Assembly: GCA_948567375.1 (NCBI GenBank) | Contig: OX419756.1 | Location: 73,112,333-73,176,332, forward strand | From: Lunularia cruciata | Lineage: Eukaryota > Streptophyta > Marchantiopsida > Lunulariales > Lunulariaceae | Length of the DNA: 64,000 nt | Direction of reading: 5' to 3' | Shown: piece by piece, positions 44,456 through 55,990 of the stretch | How the letters are laid out: every line of letters starts with the position of its first letter | How positions within the stretch are numbered: the first letter of the stretch is position 1 | The notes under the pieces: model-generated | The model's database searches: none | The model's input: the letters and a program-made list of their open reading frames with translations, nothing else | Told to the model about the DNA's origin: nothing | Program-made: the position numbers and the translations under genes

Positions 44456-47400
44456 CATATGCATGATACATCGGTGTTGCATAACGTACTTAGTCAACAA
44501 TGACCTTCAGACTTCCCATCATGGATTCCCTGGGCCAGACCGTGCCACCCTGTATAGTATGTCTCCTACATGCGATAATGAGTCCAGAGAATGAATATTA
44601 TAGATTATTTATTTATTTTCTAAAAATATAGTTAAATATTACTTTCATAATATATAAATTAATATTTTAATATTGGAATTAATATTTTCCTATTAGAATA
44701 TAATCACTAGTGGTTTATATAGAGTTAAGTGTCAGGGGTGAAATGCTGACTTGTGTATTGAACGGTGCCTCTGTAAAGATGAGTCTTCGTTGCTTTTACA
44801 TTTAAATGTAAAGAATCAAAATAGAGATACATGATGCACAAATTTTCTCTCAGAATGCCGAAGTACTTGAAGATAATGATAATTTTCTAAATCAACAAAT
44901 AAATGGAATAATAATCAGCCATCGACCTTCTACATATATAAGATCAAATTCTATATTTAATAAATATTTAAATAAATTTTTTTCCATAATTAGATTAATC
45001 ATATAAAATATTTTTTGAATTATATCGGATTTATTAACTTCTTGATAAACACAGAAGATTTATTCATAATAAAGATTTCATTAAAGACCATCACGATATG
45101 AAGGTCTACATGGAAATCACTGAGCCAACTAGGGACCATAACTGTTGTGGCAACTTTTACCTTCGCCTTTAGGAGGTCACTCGAGAGTAAATCTGCAGAG
45201 AACAAGACTATTATGTTTCGTTTATCAAAATCATCTTTGCTCCCCTCGTTATGAAGTTGATGCCTTCAACACATCATAATAATATGTTAGATGTGACAAA
45301 GGAACTTACATTCGAATCGATATATCGCTGAAATACAAACATACAAGTAATTTCAGGTAATTTCAAGCAAACTTTGAGGTATGCTATTAAATTTTTTTTG
45401 AGATTATTTAGTTTAAATATCGCAATCTATCTGGCCGCTAAATATGGACTACCTATTCAATAATGGAAAGTCGAGTTTATAATACTGGATATGAATTTTT
45501 ATGTATACCCTATTTGATTTTTCAGATTTAAAATGGTTTTAAGTGATTAAAGATGGTTTAAATAAAAAATTTAATTCTAGTATTAAATTTTTTATTTCAA
45601 GAGTTGTATATTTGAGTTCGGATACTATGCAATTGAAACTAAATATACTATATTTAATATCAAATTAAATTTTAATGGAAGCTATCTTCTTAGTTTTAAA
45701 ATAAATAAAATGGGCCTCATGAGTATCTCAGAATAGTACAAAGGTAAAATTATATACAGTCAAAAATCTCAGGTGAAACATATATTTAGATAAACCATAT
45801 AAGTTATAGAAAACCTTACTGCATGCAAATTTATATTAGACTTTTACTTCTTACAGGTTTATTAGGGTAGAATCTATTAAGTATTGAACCATACTTGCCG
45901 TGACGAACCACCGGGTATAAAAATAGAGTTGCTACGGAGCCGGTACATTAGCTTAGGCAATAAAACCAAAATGGGTAATTAGAACACGAGCTATAAATGG
46001 GGGTGTTATGGGAAGGGAGAAGGGGAAGGATACGCGGCTTGGTTACAGGATTTACTGAAGTGCAGCTGGATAAGAACTTAACGAAAAACAAAGGAAATAT
46101 TCTGAATCACTATCAGCACGGGCCATTTAAATAAATGTCAAGATAAATTTAGAATACATATCACAACCCCTAAGGTAGAAATAATATTAATTATTTAATT
46201 AGTAGTATGAATCATTTCATCAAATGTAATATAACTAAAATTTAAAATCATAAAAAAATTAAAAAAGTCTATTATCCTTTTTTGAAATCCTTGTAATTTA
46301 AAAGGGAATTATTACTATCAAGTTATAAAAATGTACCAAAAGTGAATTTCTAAAAATGCATTAAGCTTTAAATACCTTTACAGAATGGAGTAATTATAAA
46401 TAAAAGTCTAGAGTTTGAAAATTATACTCATAATTCTAAAGTAGAATTACTAGTAAAGTAGTCAACTACCATGTAATTAAAAAGCTGAAATTCTAAAGGC
46501 ATCTCAAAATGTGACTCAACATTTAGACGAACTTCCAACCAAAATATTTATGAATGATAGTTTATAAGCTTCATCTTTACATAAATCGGATCTTCCACCT
46601 TGATGCATGCGTAACATGCTTCTTAGGTGCTTTCTTTTTCCTTTTAGAAAAACTCCAAAACTACCATTCTTGTTACCTCTTTTTGTAGAATCTTGGCAAA
46701 TCTTGCAGAATTTGACAAGGAGAACAATTAGAAGAATAATATGTGCATCATTTCTTTTTTGTAAATCTCCTTGCAAGATTCACAAGCCAATTACATGAGC
46801 TTGATCTTGTTGGCTCTTTTTCTCCGCAAGTACAGTAGATAAGGAACTTAAAATTTTTGTTTGGCGTTGGAACTCAAAAATTGGTCAAGAAATAATCAAG
46901 TCATCATCATTTGGTCGTGTAACTAGTGACATTTTTCTTTTGATAAAACCTTCTCTTTGCTCCTTCCTTCAGTGTACCATGTTCTTTAATTGTGGAATAT
47001 GGAATCATTAAACCCATATATGGTTTGGAATGATGCTTTACAAACCTCTTTGAAAACAAACTTAAACAAGCCTTGGTATCTCTGCTCATCCTCGATCTTT
47101 TGATATGTTCAAACTTCTTGTCTATATGACTCCAAAGTACTCATCGCTTGCTTCTAACATTGCATTCTTGACAATATTATTACAACATTTCTTTTGAAAA
47201 TATAGCCTTGTGAGAATTTTCTCCAAGCTTTATGAGTGGTGTGCTTTGCAACATGTTGTTTCTTTTCTTATTGTACTTTTTGGATAAATTCTTTATATAC
47301 CCTTTTCACCATGTTGTAGTGTCTTTTTTATAAGGAAACAAGAAATGTTCCTTCTTCATCCTCCTCCTCCAAAATAACTTCAAAATATCCATAAGAATAA

Positions 47401-48251
47401 TATCATAAACCAGCATCATAACACTCTTTATAAGCCATCCCATCAGGAAGGGAGATCAACCCACAAACTGCAAAAGGTCTTTTGTACAAAGATGAGAACT
47501 ATAGTCCAGAAAGAGCTCCTTAGTAGCCATTACAGTATAACCTTCACCCAACCTTCAATGAAAATTGCACTGTTGGCATAGGAAGAGTTATCATTCTTAT
47601 GGATAAAGCTAATCTTTCATCATTTGTAAGAAAATAAATACTTTGTCCAAGCCAAAGTGACCTTGTAGAAATTTTCGATTCTCAAGCATGGAGGGAAGGA
47701 GCAACACTAATTTCATGCATATTACTGATCAGTATAATATTTCACTTTGGTTGATCTAGGGTTGGATCCATATACAAATGTTTGTGATCTTGTGACTAAA
47801 GAGAGAAGCTTCCAACCGCTTTATCGATTATATTAAAGCCATTTGTTAGAATAGAAGGTTCAACCTTGGCTAAGTTATAGTTTCAACACAATGATGTAAA
47901 CCAATGAGAGTTCAACATGGTACACTATTAAGGTTTTTTCTGTAGAGATTATCAAATACAATGATTAAGGCTGTATAAATTGATAGAATAAAATGAGGTT
48001 ATTTAAAAATAGATGAAATACCCTATGAGAATCATAATAACTAAGTTAGAATTACAAAATAAATGAAGTTTTATGCTCTACAAATGAACCTAAAGGACTC
48101 TCTAAAGTAAGTTTTAAAACATTGTTAAAGAGTAAAATGAAGCTTTTAATATATTATATTTATTATTTCATCTGAAGATGCAAAGATCAAGTGCTATATA
48201 CTGTATTATGAACTCCCAATTTCATATAAATTATCAACTCAAAATAATAAC

Positions 48252-48280
48252 AAAAGAAAGAAAGAAAGAAAGAAAAGAAA
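48252..48280 (+). repeat. (AAAG)n microsatellite
   Basis: About six AAAG units in an AT-rich region. Confidence 0.85.
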
Positions 48281-49489
48281 TAACGAACCAAAGTTACTCT
48301 CATGAAGAATGATTCAATTCAAATGTTTGAGTTGATTCTTACAAGCAATATTTCAACATGTATATTCTAGAAAAATTTATATAGAAAAGCTTTAATAAGT
48401 GAAAAAAAGAACATACTTTGAGTGATAAGACAAAGATAAAATCAAATAAAAAGTGAAATTTTAAATAAAAAATTTTAAAAGATAAGATAACAGAAAAAAA
48501 TTTAGATAAGAAGAAAAAAGGCAAGAGGAAAAGAAGAAGCTATTAAGATCGAATACATTGAGTGTTATGAGAAAAATCAAATCACATAAAATGTTAGAAA
48601 ACTAGCAAAATCAGGAATATACTTGAGTGAATAAGATGGTATGAACTCAAAGATAATAAAGAAGAATTTGAAGAATTACTGCTTTATCTCGAGAACCATG
48701 TCAAGCGTTTGAGAGAGCGGTTAACATGGAGGATGAAGAACTAGATATATATGGTGGCATCGGTAGAAAGTGCAAACAGTTTTTCCAAGTTCAAATAATG
48801 CGTGGGATGAGATTTAAAACAAAGTCAGATATTCACGAGTTTGAGAAAATCTCGTTGCTTTTTGAACCACGTAATTGTATGCTTATTTTACTTGGGAGGG
48901 GATCTGACCGTCATTCGGCTGTGTTGTGTACCCTGGTCTTGGACCGGTTTCTGCGCACCATTGTTAATCTACCGGTAAATTCTTATATCGATATTCCCTA
49001 CTTCAAGCTTAAGCTAGATATCCTGATGGTACTTGTGTCCGTGTCTAGCGCTCGCGCTGCGTTTGTGCGTCCCACAAGTTCGTTACAGTAAACTTGTTGA
49101 TTCCTGTGCTACTGGACTTTACATACCAGTCATTCCATGACATTGATTCTTTGTTTAAATTTGCTGTCCCTGGTCGCGCGTACTAAACAAGAAAGACGTA
49201 AGAACTCGTGACGCTTTTGCTTTGTCAATATCGATTATCTGATTCATTCGTGAATTACTTGCATTCCTCTCTTTACTTGTATCTGTAAATTAGATTCATT
49301 GATGTACTTGAGGAGTTGAAAAGCTCATGGAGTAAAAACTCACAATTAATGTCATACGGTAAGGCCTTCTCAGGATTGCAATATGGCATTTCACTGAACG
49401 TGTACAAGCCAGGCGAGAAAGGCGAAGAATGCCATGTTTCATCAAATGTATACATCCGCAATTTCACTTCCTAAATCTGGGCACAACAC

Positions 49490-49830
49490 TCCAATTCTTT
49501 GATGAAACTTCGAAAGAGTGTATTTCTGGTGTACCCGCATCTTATACCCGTTACGAGTGATTGCATTATACCCTTCTATTGCAGAGTGTCTTGAATATAG
49601 GACAGAACGTTGGCCATTTCCCCGATATACACTTCACGTGGCCTGAAAATAGGCCCCCGATTCGGAATTCGCGGTGAATTTCCTTGCCATGGTTTCGACA
49701 GATGTCGAGCTTTAAGTTTTGTAGGAAATTCCACTGTTGCAACGATCATCTCCACTATCTCCTCCTTGGGGAGCGCACTAAGTGCAAGAAGCTCCATACC
49801 AGTGGTATCGCTTAAGAGTAAGGGATAAAA
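49490..49830 (-). pseudogene. F-box protein relic 1
   Basis: The minus-strand frame reads LSALPKEEIVEMIVATVEFPTKLKARHLSKPWQ, matching the F-box helix arrangement (LPxEhhxxIhxxhxxxxhhxxRxVSKxWR). It is close to the F-box of relic 2. Near 49,480-49,530 it already resembles the 3' end of relic 2 (GGGCACAACACTCCA block), so the middle of the gene is deleted. F-box proteins select substrates for SCF ubiquitin ligases. This copy is probably dead. Confidence 0.55.
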
Positions 49831-50946
49831 TGGATGAGACCTGCAGGAATCTCTTCCAGAAACACAGTTGATTGAAAAATTGCCCCGATAATCTGAATTC
49901 CATGCACTTCAACAGTTACTTTTCACTACCGCATCTGCTCTAAGGTTATTCATATAAGTCAAGTCAGTAGTCAAGCTCCTGATTGGAGTCGGTTGTCGAG
50001 ATCAAGTAGCTATATGTTAAGAAGCGCAGGTTATTGCTCGCTCTTCAGTTCACGTCGAGATCCCCCTCGCCTTCCGAACACTTCGTCGCTTGTAACCCCC
50101 GTCTTCAGTTATTATTCCTTTTACGACAGGATGAAGCTTAAATTTCGTTTTCTCGACCCCTTGGCCATAGGCAGGCCAGATCAATAAATTGATGGAACTG
50201 TAAGTATAACCAGCTTTAGGAGAAATCTAGTAGGAAGATGATGTAGAGTAACTTCAGTTAACAAATTTGGCAATCTATGCGGCTACACCTGTCTGGGCTT
50301 TCATGATACTATGTGATGTGTATAAGATCTAAGTTTTAATTTTAGTATTTCATAAAATAATGTAAATCTAAATAAGTGAACATTAAAACCAAAAAAATGT
50401 ATTTTTTATTTGAGTATACATATCATATTAGACTTAATACATAATCTATAACGTAACATATTATATCAACTTACTATTGGAAAACTCAATCTGCGAAGAA
50501 AAAGTATACAATGTGAAAAGGACTTGGCATATCTTTTGACAATTTGACGTTGGTACTTGCATCTAGCTATAGATTTTCGTGTTCGATATATGTTAGGATT
50601 GAGTTACAACAGTAGCTTCTCGTGAAGGTTATCATTGATAAAATATTGGGATTGAGAAAATAAAATATCAACTGTCTGCTAACATAGTTTTTTCAATCAC
50701 ATAAGTTTGAAAAAAGTTCACATGAGCTAAAATATAATTTGTGACCACGAATCTCAGATTTAAAGGAAAGAGAAGGTGATACAGAAATAGTTTATGTATT
50801 TCTCTATCCCTGAGAAAGAAACGAACACAACTGACGTGATTGACAGCGACATTGTGTTCAACTGATCTTTTTTGTATTCGCAAGATCCTATGGATGTAGT
50901 GGATCCACGAGTTGCTTTCCATGAGTCATTTAGCTACTAAAGATAA

Positions 50947-52376
50947 TCATGATGGCGTCCTGAAGATTGCAACGTCGTTAGATGCTGAACGTGTCCAGCC
51001 CAGGCGAGTAAGAGAAGGTACCCATGTCACACCACTGCATTGGTCAGCCATTTCTCTTGGTGTATGGGGCACAACACTCCAGCTTTTTGAAGAAACTTCG
51101 TATGAGTATATCTGAAGTTGACGAGGATCCTTCGAGAAACAGGTGTAGATATGATTTTTATGTGAGTTAAAGTGAGTTAATCTGCGTAGATCCTCCAACT
51201 TATAGCCTGATTCGATCACAGCTTCATGGACTGATTCGCTCGCTGATACCTCTTCTAGTACCTCGGTACCCATGACAAGCACACATATTTTGATCGTCAG
51301 GTAGTACATCTGTGTATCCTCGCTCGGACAAAATCCCGTTACGGAGACGGTCATGACTTGGGAATCACATAAGCAAATGCTGCAGGCAATATACATCTGC
51401 TCGGCAGACCGAGCTGCTCTATTCCTGCAGCAGTATCTGTGGTCTGAAAGTACGTTTTTTGCAATTGTGTATTTTCTCCATTCCTTCGTACAGCCATTGC
51501 ACTTACGTAGGGAAATAGGCATGTTCATCTCGAATTGAACGGACTCTTCATTTTCGTCCTCATTTGACGACCAGTGATAATAGTCATGATCACGAGACAA
51601 CAAGACGTAGAATTCATCATCATCGGTGACGGGACTGATTGATTCCATGATACAACGGCTACCCACCATCATGATCGTATCCAAACATATACTGCTTTCG
51701 AACCAACTGCCGACATTGGATGTATACACATGAACTTTGAGATGTACGCTATTATATGTCAGGTCATCTGTATTGACATAGGACGCCTCATCTCCCTCAA
51801 TGGGTTCAACATCTTCGGCCCATTCTCAACAATGGCCCACAAGAACTTTGCATTCATCAACCTCGACTCTGAACGTTTGCTTACTTCCCAACTCGACGAC
51901 AAGATCAGCATCTCTGAGTGTTTCCTATGAGAAGTAAGATAGACTTTTGAGGTTTCCAGTGATAATGTTCTCAGTAGTAGCTAGAGAACCATATCCGTGA
52001 TCCACAATCTTGCACAACAGCGCTCCAGAAATTACATGAACACCCCACCGTAAGAGATAAGCAGTTCTAGCAGAAAGGTCAACGTCCGATCGAGATAGCT
52101 CCATATTGTACCAGCTTTTAGTCGCAGCATTAGAACCCACTATCCCAGGACGGCGTTCCAATACAGGACAGAATGTTGGCCACTTGTCGGAAACAGAAAT
52201 CACCTGGTTCTGAAAATTCGAGCCCGGGGTTCGGAGACCCCGGTCAGCTTTGATTTCCATCGTTTGGAAAGACACCTGGCTTTGAGAATTGAAGGAAATT
52301 CAATTCTTGCTATGATCATCCTCACCAGCTCCTCGGTGAAGTCCTCTGGAAGTACACGATCTGCAGAAACCTCCAT
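50947..52376 (-). pseudogene. F-box protein gene or relic 2
   Basis: From the ATG at 52376 the minus strand encodes LPEDFTEELVRMIIARIEFPSILKARCLSKRWK, an F-box. Similarity continues in another frame (SDKWPTFCPVLERRPGIVGSN, then MELSRSDVDLSA) and past a TAG at 51925-51927. A TGA follows near 51,822. It then runs into a 260-codon frame (51729-50947) with YIACSICLCDSQVMTV and a C-terminal YSYEVSSKSWSVVPH block reminiscent of kelch/galactose-oxidase-like F-box partners. One frameshift and two stops suggest a pseudogene. An undetected intron near 51,925 is the alternative. F-box proteins recruit targets to SCF E3 ligases. Confidence 0.55.
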
Positions 52377-53295
52377 GATACCAGTGATAGTGCTGAGTAC
52401 GGTACTGAATCTAGTGAACTAGAACTGGACAAACATACACGTTCTCGCTAAAACACTGTGTCTTGAGGACTTGCTCCGTGAGTCACAACCTCTTGAATGG
52501 AAAGAGTAATTTGCATTACCGATATATGGTTTTAAGTCAAGCTTATTCATCTCATTGAAGCCAGTCGGCGGTCGAGTTCATGGGGCATTTGAGAAGTTGG
52601 TGCACTCCTAGATCTAGTGGCTATGGACTGTATTCATGGGTCCCTCTTCAGTTATTTATAACTCTCACTTGCAGTTTGTGGGAGGAGAATGAAAGTGTAA
52701 TATACAAATTTAGCATAAGGCTAGTGTATGAATCTTAGATACTTCGAGCGTGGTTTTAGAGCAAGTTAGAATATTACAAGAGATTCTGAAAGGCGGTGAC
52801 GGCAAGAATAGGATACAAGAAGTAGGATAACAAATGGATGGAAGATAAAACAAAGATAAAACACAAGAAGGAATATGGGGCTAACCCCAGTAGTATAAGA
52901 AATTCGTCATACTGCACCTAAGCTATTTAAGCTATACAAATCATATGGTCTACTTACAACCGATTCTACACTATTATTATACTACATCTATGTTACTATC
53001 TACAGAATAACAGCATTTCTATTGACGTCCATGGGGTGAGAGTTTTACAACGATCAAAGGTAAAGAAAGTTAAATCTCAATACAATTGCATTCCGCATCA
53101 ACTGCGTAGCTTGGATTGAGAGCCAGCATTAACAACAACTCATTGTCAACTAAGAGTCTAAGGCACTCTGGTGCATGGTCCAAAGGGGTACTGTTAAGTC
53201 CATCTACGTGACATTGCCAGAAGTTTGGCTCTACCGTACCTTGGTTGGTTTCAAAGTCAATAGCCTGCTTTAACCATAGATCTAAGTTCTTTACA

Positions 53296-53375
53296 ATGAA
53301 AAATGACGACCATGTAGAATAACAAGAAGGACGAGACGACCCATCAATCCGTACAAGGAAAAGACATAGTGAGGC
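53296..53375 (-). repeat. Dispersed GGGGTCTTCCC repeat, copy 3
   Basis: The minus strand reads CTTTTCCTTGTACGGATTGATGGG and then a diverged CTTCTTGTTATTCTACATGG block. It lies 270 bp from copy 4 in the same orientation. Confidence 0.55.
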
Positions 53376-53387
53376 AAAAGACGTGAA

Positions 53388-53419
53388 ACTGTCAAAGTCA
53401 CTGCAGTGACTTTGACAGT
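53388..53419. repeat. Perfect 32-bp palindrome
   Basis: The half-site ACTGTCAAAGTCACTG is followed without spacer by its exact reverse complement. The centre is the PstI-like hexamer CTGCAG. Confidence 0.9.
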
Positions 53420-53644
53420 GTACTGGACAGCCGATGAAATGGATTGCCGATCTAACACTCAACTTGGCATTGATAGTACTTGAATATGATATTAAAACAT
53501 GATGAATGGGAAGTGCATCTCTGCTTTCACTGATCTAGCAATCTCTTAAAATCACAACAGATTACTACTGCATCAATGTACTGCTAGTGTAGTAGCTCTA
53601 GAGATGTAGACTTCTACACTAACTGCAGATTCTTACAGAACAGT

Positions 53645-53725
53645 AGGGGAAGGCTTACCGCGTGTGAGAACAAGAAGGATGGGGAGACCCCATCAAGCCA
53701 TGCAAGGAAAAGACAGATAAAGAAA
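53645..53725 (-). repeat. Dispersed GGGGTCTTCCC repeat, copy 4
   Basis: The minus strand reads TCTTTTCCTTGCATGGCTTG, GATGGGGTCTCCCCATC and TTGTTCTCACACGCGG. Confidence 0.65.
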
Positions 53726-55396
53726 AATAGGATTTTTACAGAAACTGGAGATAGGCTTGTATTGTGTATCAGTGTCGCTGTAACACAATTCCTAAACCCT
53801 AAAAATTCTGGTACAGTATACTTTAGTGAATGTCCCAATTTCTTGTGTAAAGTGAGCTCCTTCTGCGTTGGAGTTTTGAATCTTTGTCCACCGAGGTCAT
53901 GATTAGGAGAGAGAGTTACTAGACTGTGCAGTTGCTTTACGTTGACTGTTCAATCAAATGTTTTCCTGTTTTTTTAGTTATGCGATGGATATCAGAGTGC
54001 GAGTTCATTCTTGGAGCTCATAGAAAGGAAAGGCAAAGGCCATGGTCATCATCGACTTAAATCGTTTGTGAAAGTGGAGACAGAAGTATAGTACTACCCG
54101 AGGAACGACAAAAGAGCTAATCCCGGACTTTCTACATCGTTAACTAAGAAGTTGGCATCAAGCATATGTTCTACATGATTGTTTGTTAAGAAAATACCGG
54201 GGGAAAAGAAGACCATAGATTGATCCTGTGGACTGAGTCTTCCTACACCAATGCATGAGGCAGAGGCAGGAACTTGTAATTGTTCCACGTGCAGCTATTT
54301 CTCATCTGACTAAAATTGAAGATTTCCGTTTAACACTTGTTGTTGAAGAGCGATGGACGGTTTGTAGTTGATATCCTGGTACCATACACTAACTCTGTCT
54401 TGAATTGCACTTTAATTTGATATCGAGATTCTCAGGCTCTCCCTTCTTAGAGGTCTTTTTATTAGACAGTATCCTCCGGATAAAATTTATCTCCTTAAAT
54501 ACAAGTAATTTCCCTCAAGTCCAGAATAACTAGTTAGGACTATTTTCCCTGTGAAGAATTGATGCATGAGTATATGGATAGAGTCTTTAGATTTGCATTT
54601 CCATTTAAAATTTCACTATTTGGTCACCACATGTTACCTGAAAAACAGACCCATGCTTTCTTTCCTCCGTGAAGATTACTCTTTCTGGCACAACTTTACT
54701 GCACTCTGCCATATCCATATGCTCTACCATTTATGCATTTTAGTTTAAACAGAAAACTTAAAATTTCAAGGGAACGTCATGGGATGCCTCTTGAGGAAAA
54801 TTGAGCAATTGATTTTTCTAATGCAATTATTGTTATAAATATTACGTGGTATCGAAGTAACTATTTGGGAAACACCTATATAAGAAGTAGGCCTCTGTTT
54901 TGCTTAAGAATTGCTATATCTTTAATGGTATGCATGTCTACTCTCCATATGAAATCGATGTATTTTTTAATTAAAAGTTTATATTTTTAAATGGATGAAA
55001 GCTAAAATTCAGATAAGTTTAGGTTGATCATCTTATAAATTAAGTTTAAGAAATATTTTTGAAACCAGCCTAAAACTCAATGCTAAAATGCTGGAAATTT
55101 TATACATATGATAGTACAATGATGAAATAATATTCAGTGAGTGTAAAAGAATAAAACATAGAGGTGAAATGGATTTCATTTTTTCCGTAGAAAAATGATA
55201 ATTACTCAATTTTTAGTCAGAGAAAGGTTTTTAAATATTCCATATAAGATAACAGTATTTATACTTTCATGGTATTTTAAGAAAATGTCAATGTACTCTA
55301 TGCTGTTATAACAAAACATGATTTCAAATTAAATGTAATTATATTTGGAATTTACCATTATTGTGTTCACTGTTGTACCAAATCTTCACTTTTGTC

Positions 55397-55512
55397 TTTT
55401 TAGGTAATATATCATAGAATATTTTCATGTTAAGGAAAAGATACCTCTTGCTTGTTTTTAGGTAATATATGATAGAACATTTTCATGTTAATGAAAATAT
55501 ACCTCTTGCTTG
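55397..55512 (+). repeat. 58-bp tandem duplication
   Basis: Two units beginning TTTTTAGGTAATATAT and ending CTTGCTTGT differ at a handful of positions. Confidence 0.85.
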
Positions 55513-55844
55513 TGTATTCTTTGGAGGTATCTTTGCACCTGCCATAGAACAAAGAAGACAGATTATTTTGATCTACGTTTGCATCCAAAATAGATACTAA
55601 GAACTGAAGTACAAAGAGTCTTTCCCCCAAAGATACTACTCCAAACAGTCTTCAACTTTGAAAGAATTTTACTAGGTGCACTTTGGGGCTGATAAATTTG
55701 TGATTATGTATCCAAATGAAGCTAACTTTAACTCATTACAAGCTTCTTCTAAAGAGATTTCTATTGACACCAACATCTGAGTGTTTGGAAGTTTATAGCA
55801 AAAGTCACAAGCATTTAAAGTCTTAGATACCTTTGGCAACAAAA

Positions 55845-55990
55845 GGGCCTTTGGAGTTGTAAATGCCTTTGGCATGGGAGGCCTTTGGAGTTGTAAATAA
55901 CTTTGTAGTGGTAAACAACTTCAGCCTGTAAAGCCTTTGGAATTGTAAGGTCATTTTTAGTTGTCACCTTCAGAGTTGTAAGTCCAAAGG
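55845..55990 (+). repeat. Degenerate repeats of CCTTTGGAGTTGTAA
   Basis: Five or six imperfect copies of a ~15-bp motif occur at irregular spacing. There is no coding sense. Confidence 0.55.

Larger units (their letters stand above)
42264..48700. other. Long AT-rich intergenic region
   Basis: The first ~700 bp upstream of the light-harvesting-like gene are GC-richer and should hold its promoter. A 126-codon plus-strand frame there (42329-42709) shows no family resemblance. From about 44,600 the sequence becomes very AT-rich. Around 46,500-47,250 the minus strand has protein-like stretches rich in Lys/Arg with many stops, perhaps an old mobile element, not identifiable. No gene is supported. 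Confidence 0.5.

Noticed and set aside
46500..47250. Transposase-like coding on the minus strand
   Set aside because: Lys/Arg-rich protein-like stretches are present, but too many stops and no catalytic motif could be found.
48726..49091. 121-codon plus-strand frame as a gene
   Set aside because: No recognisable motif. It is isolated in AT-rich DNA without supporting context.
53070..53462. 130-codon minus-strand frame as a gene
   Set aside because: It overlaps the dispersed repeat and the 32-bp palindrome, so the frame is fortuitous.
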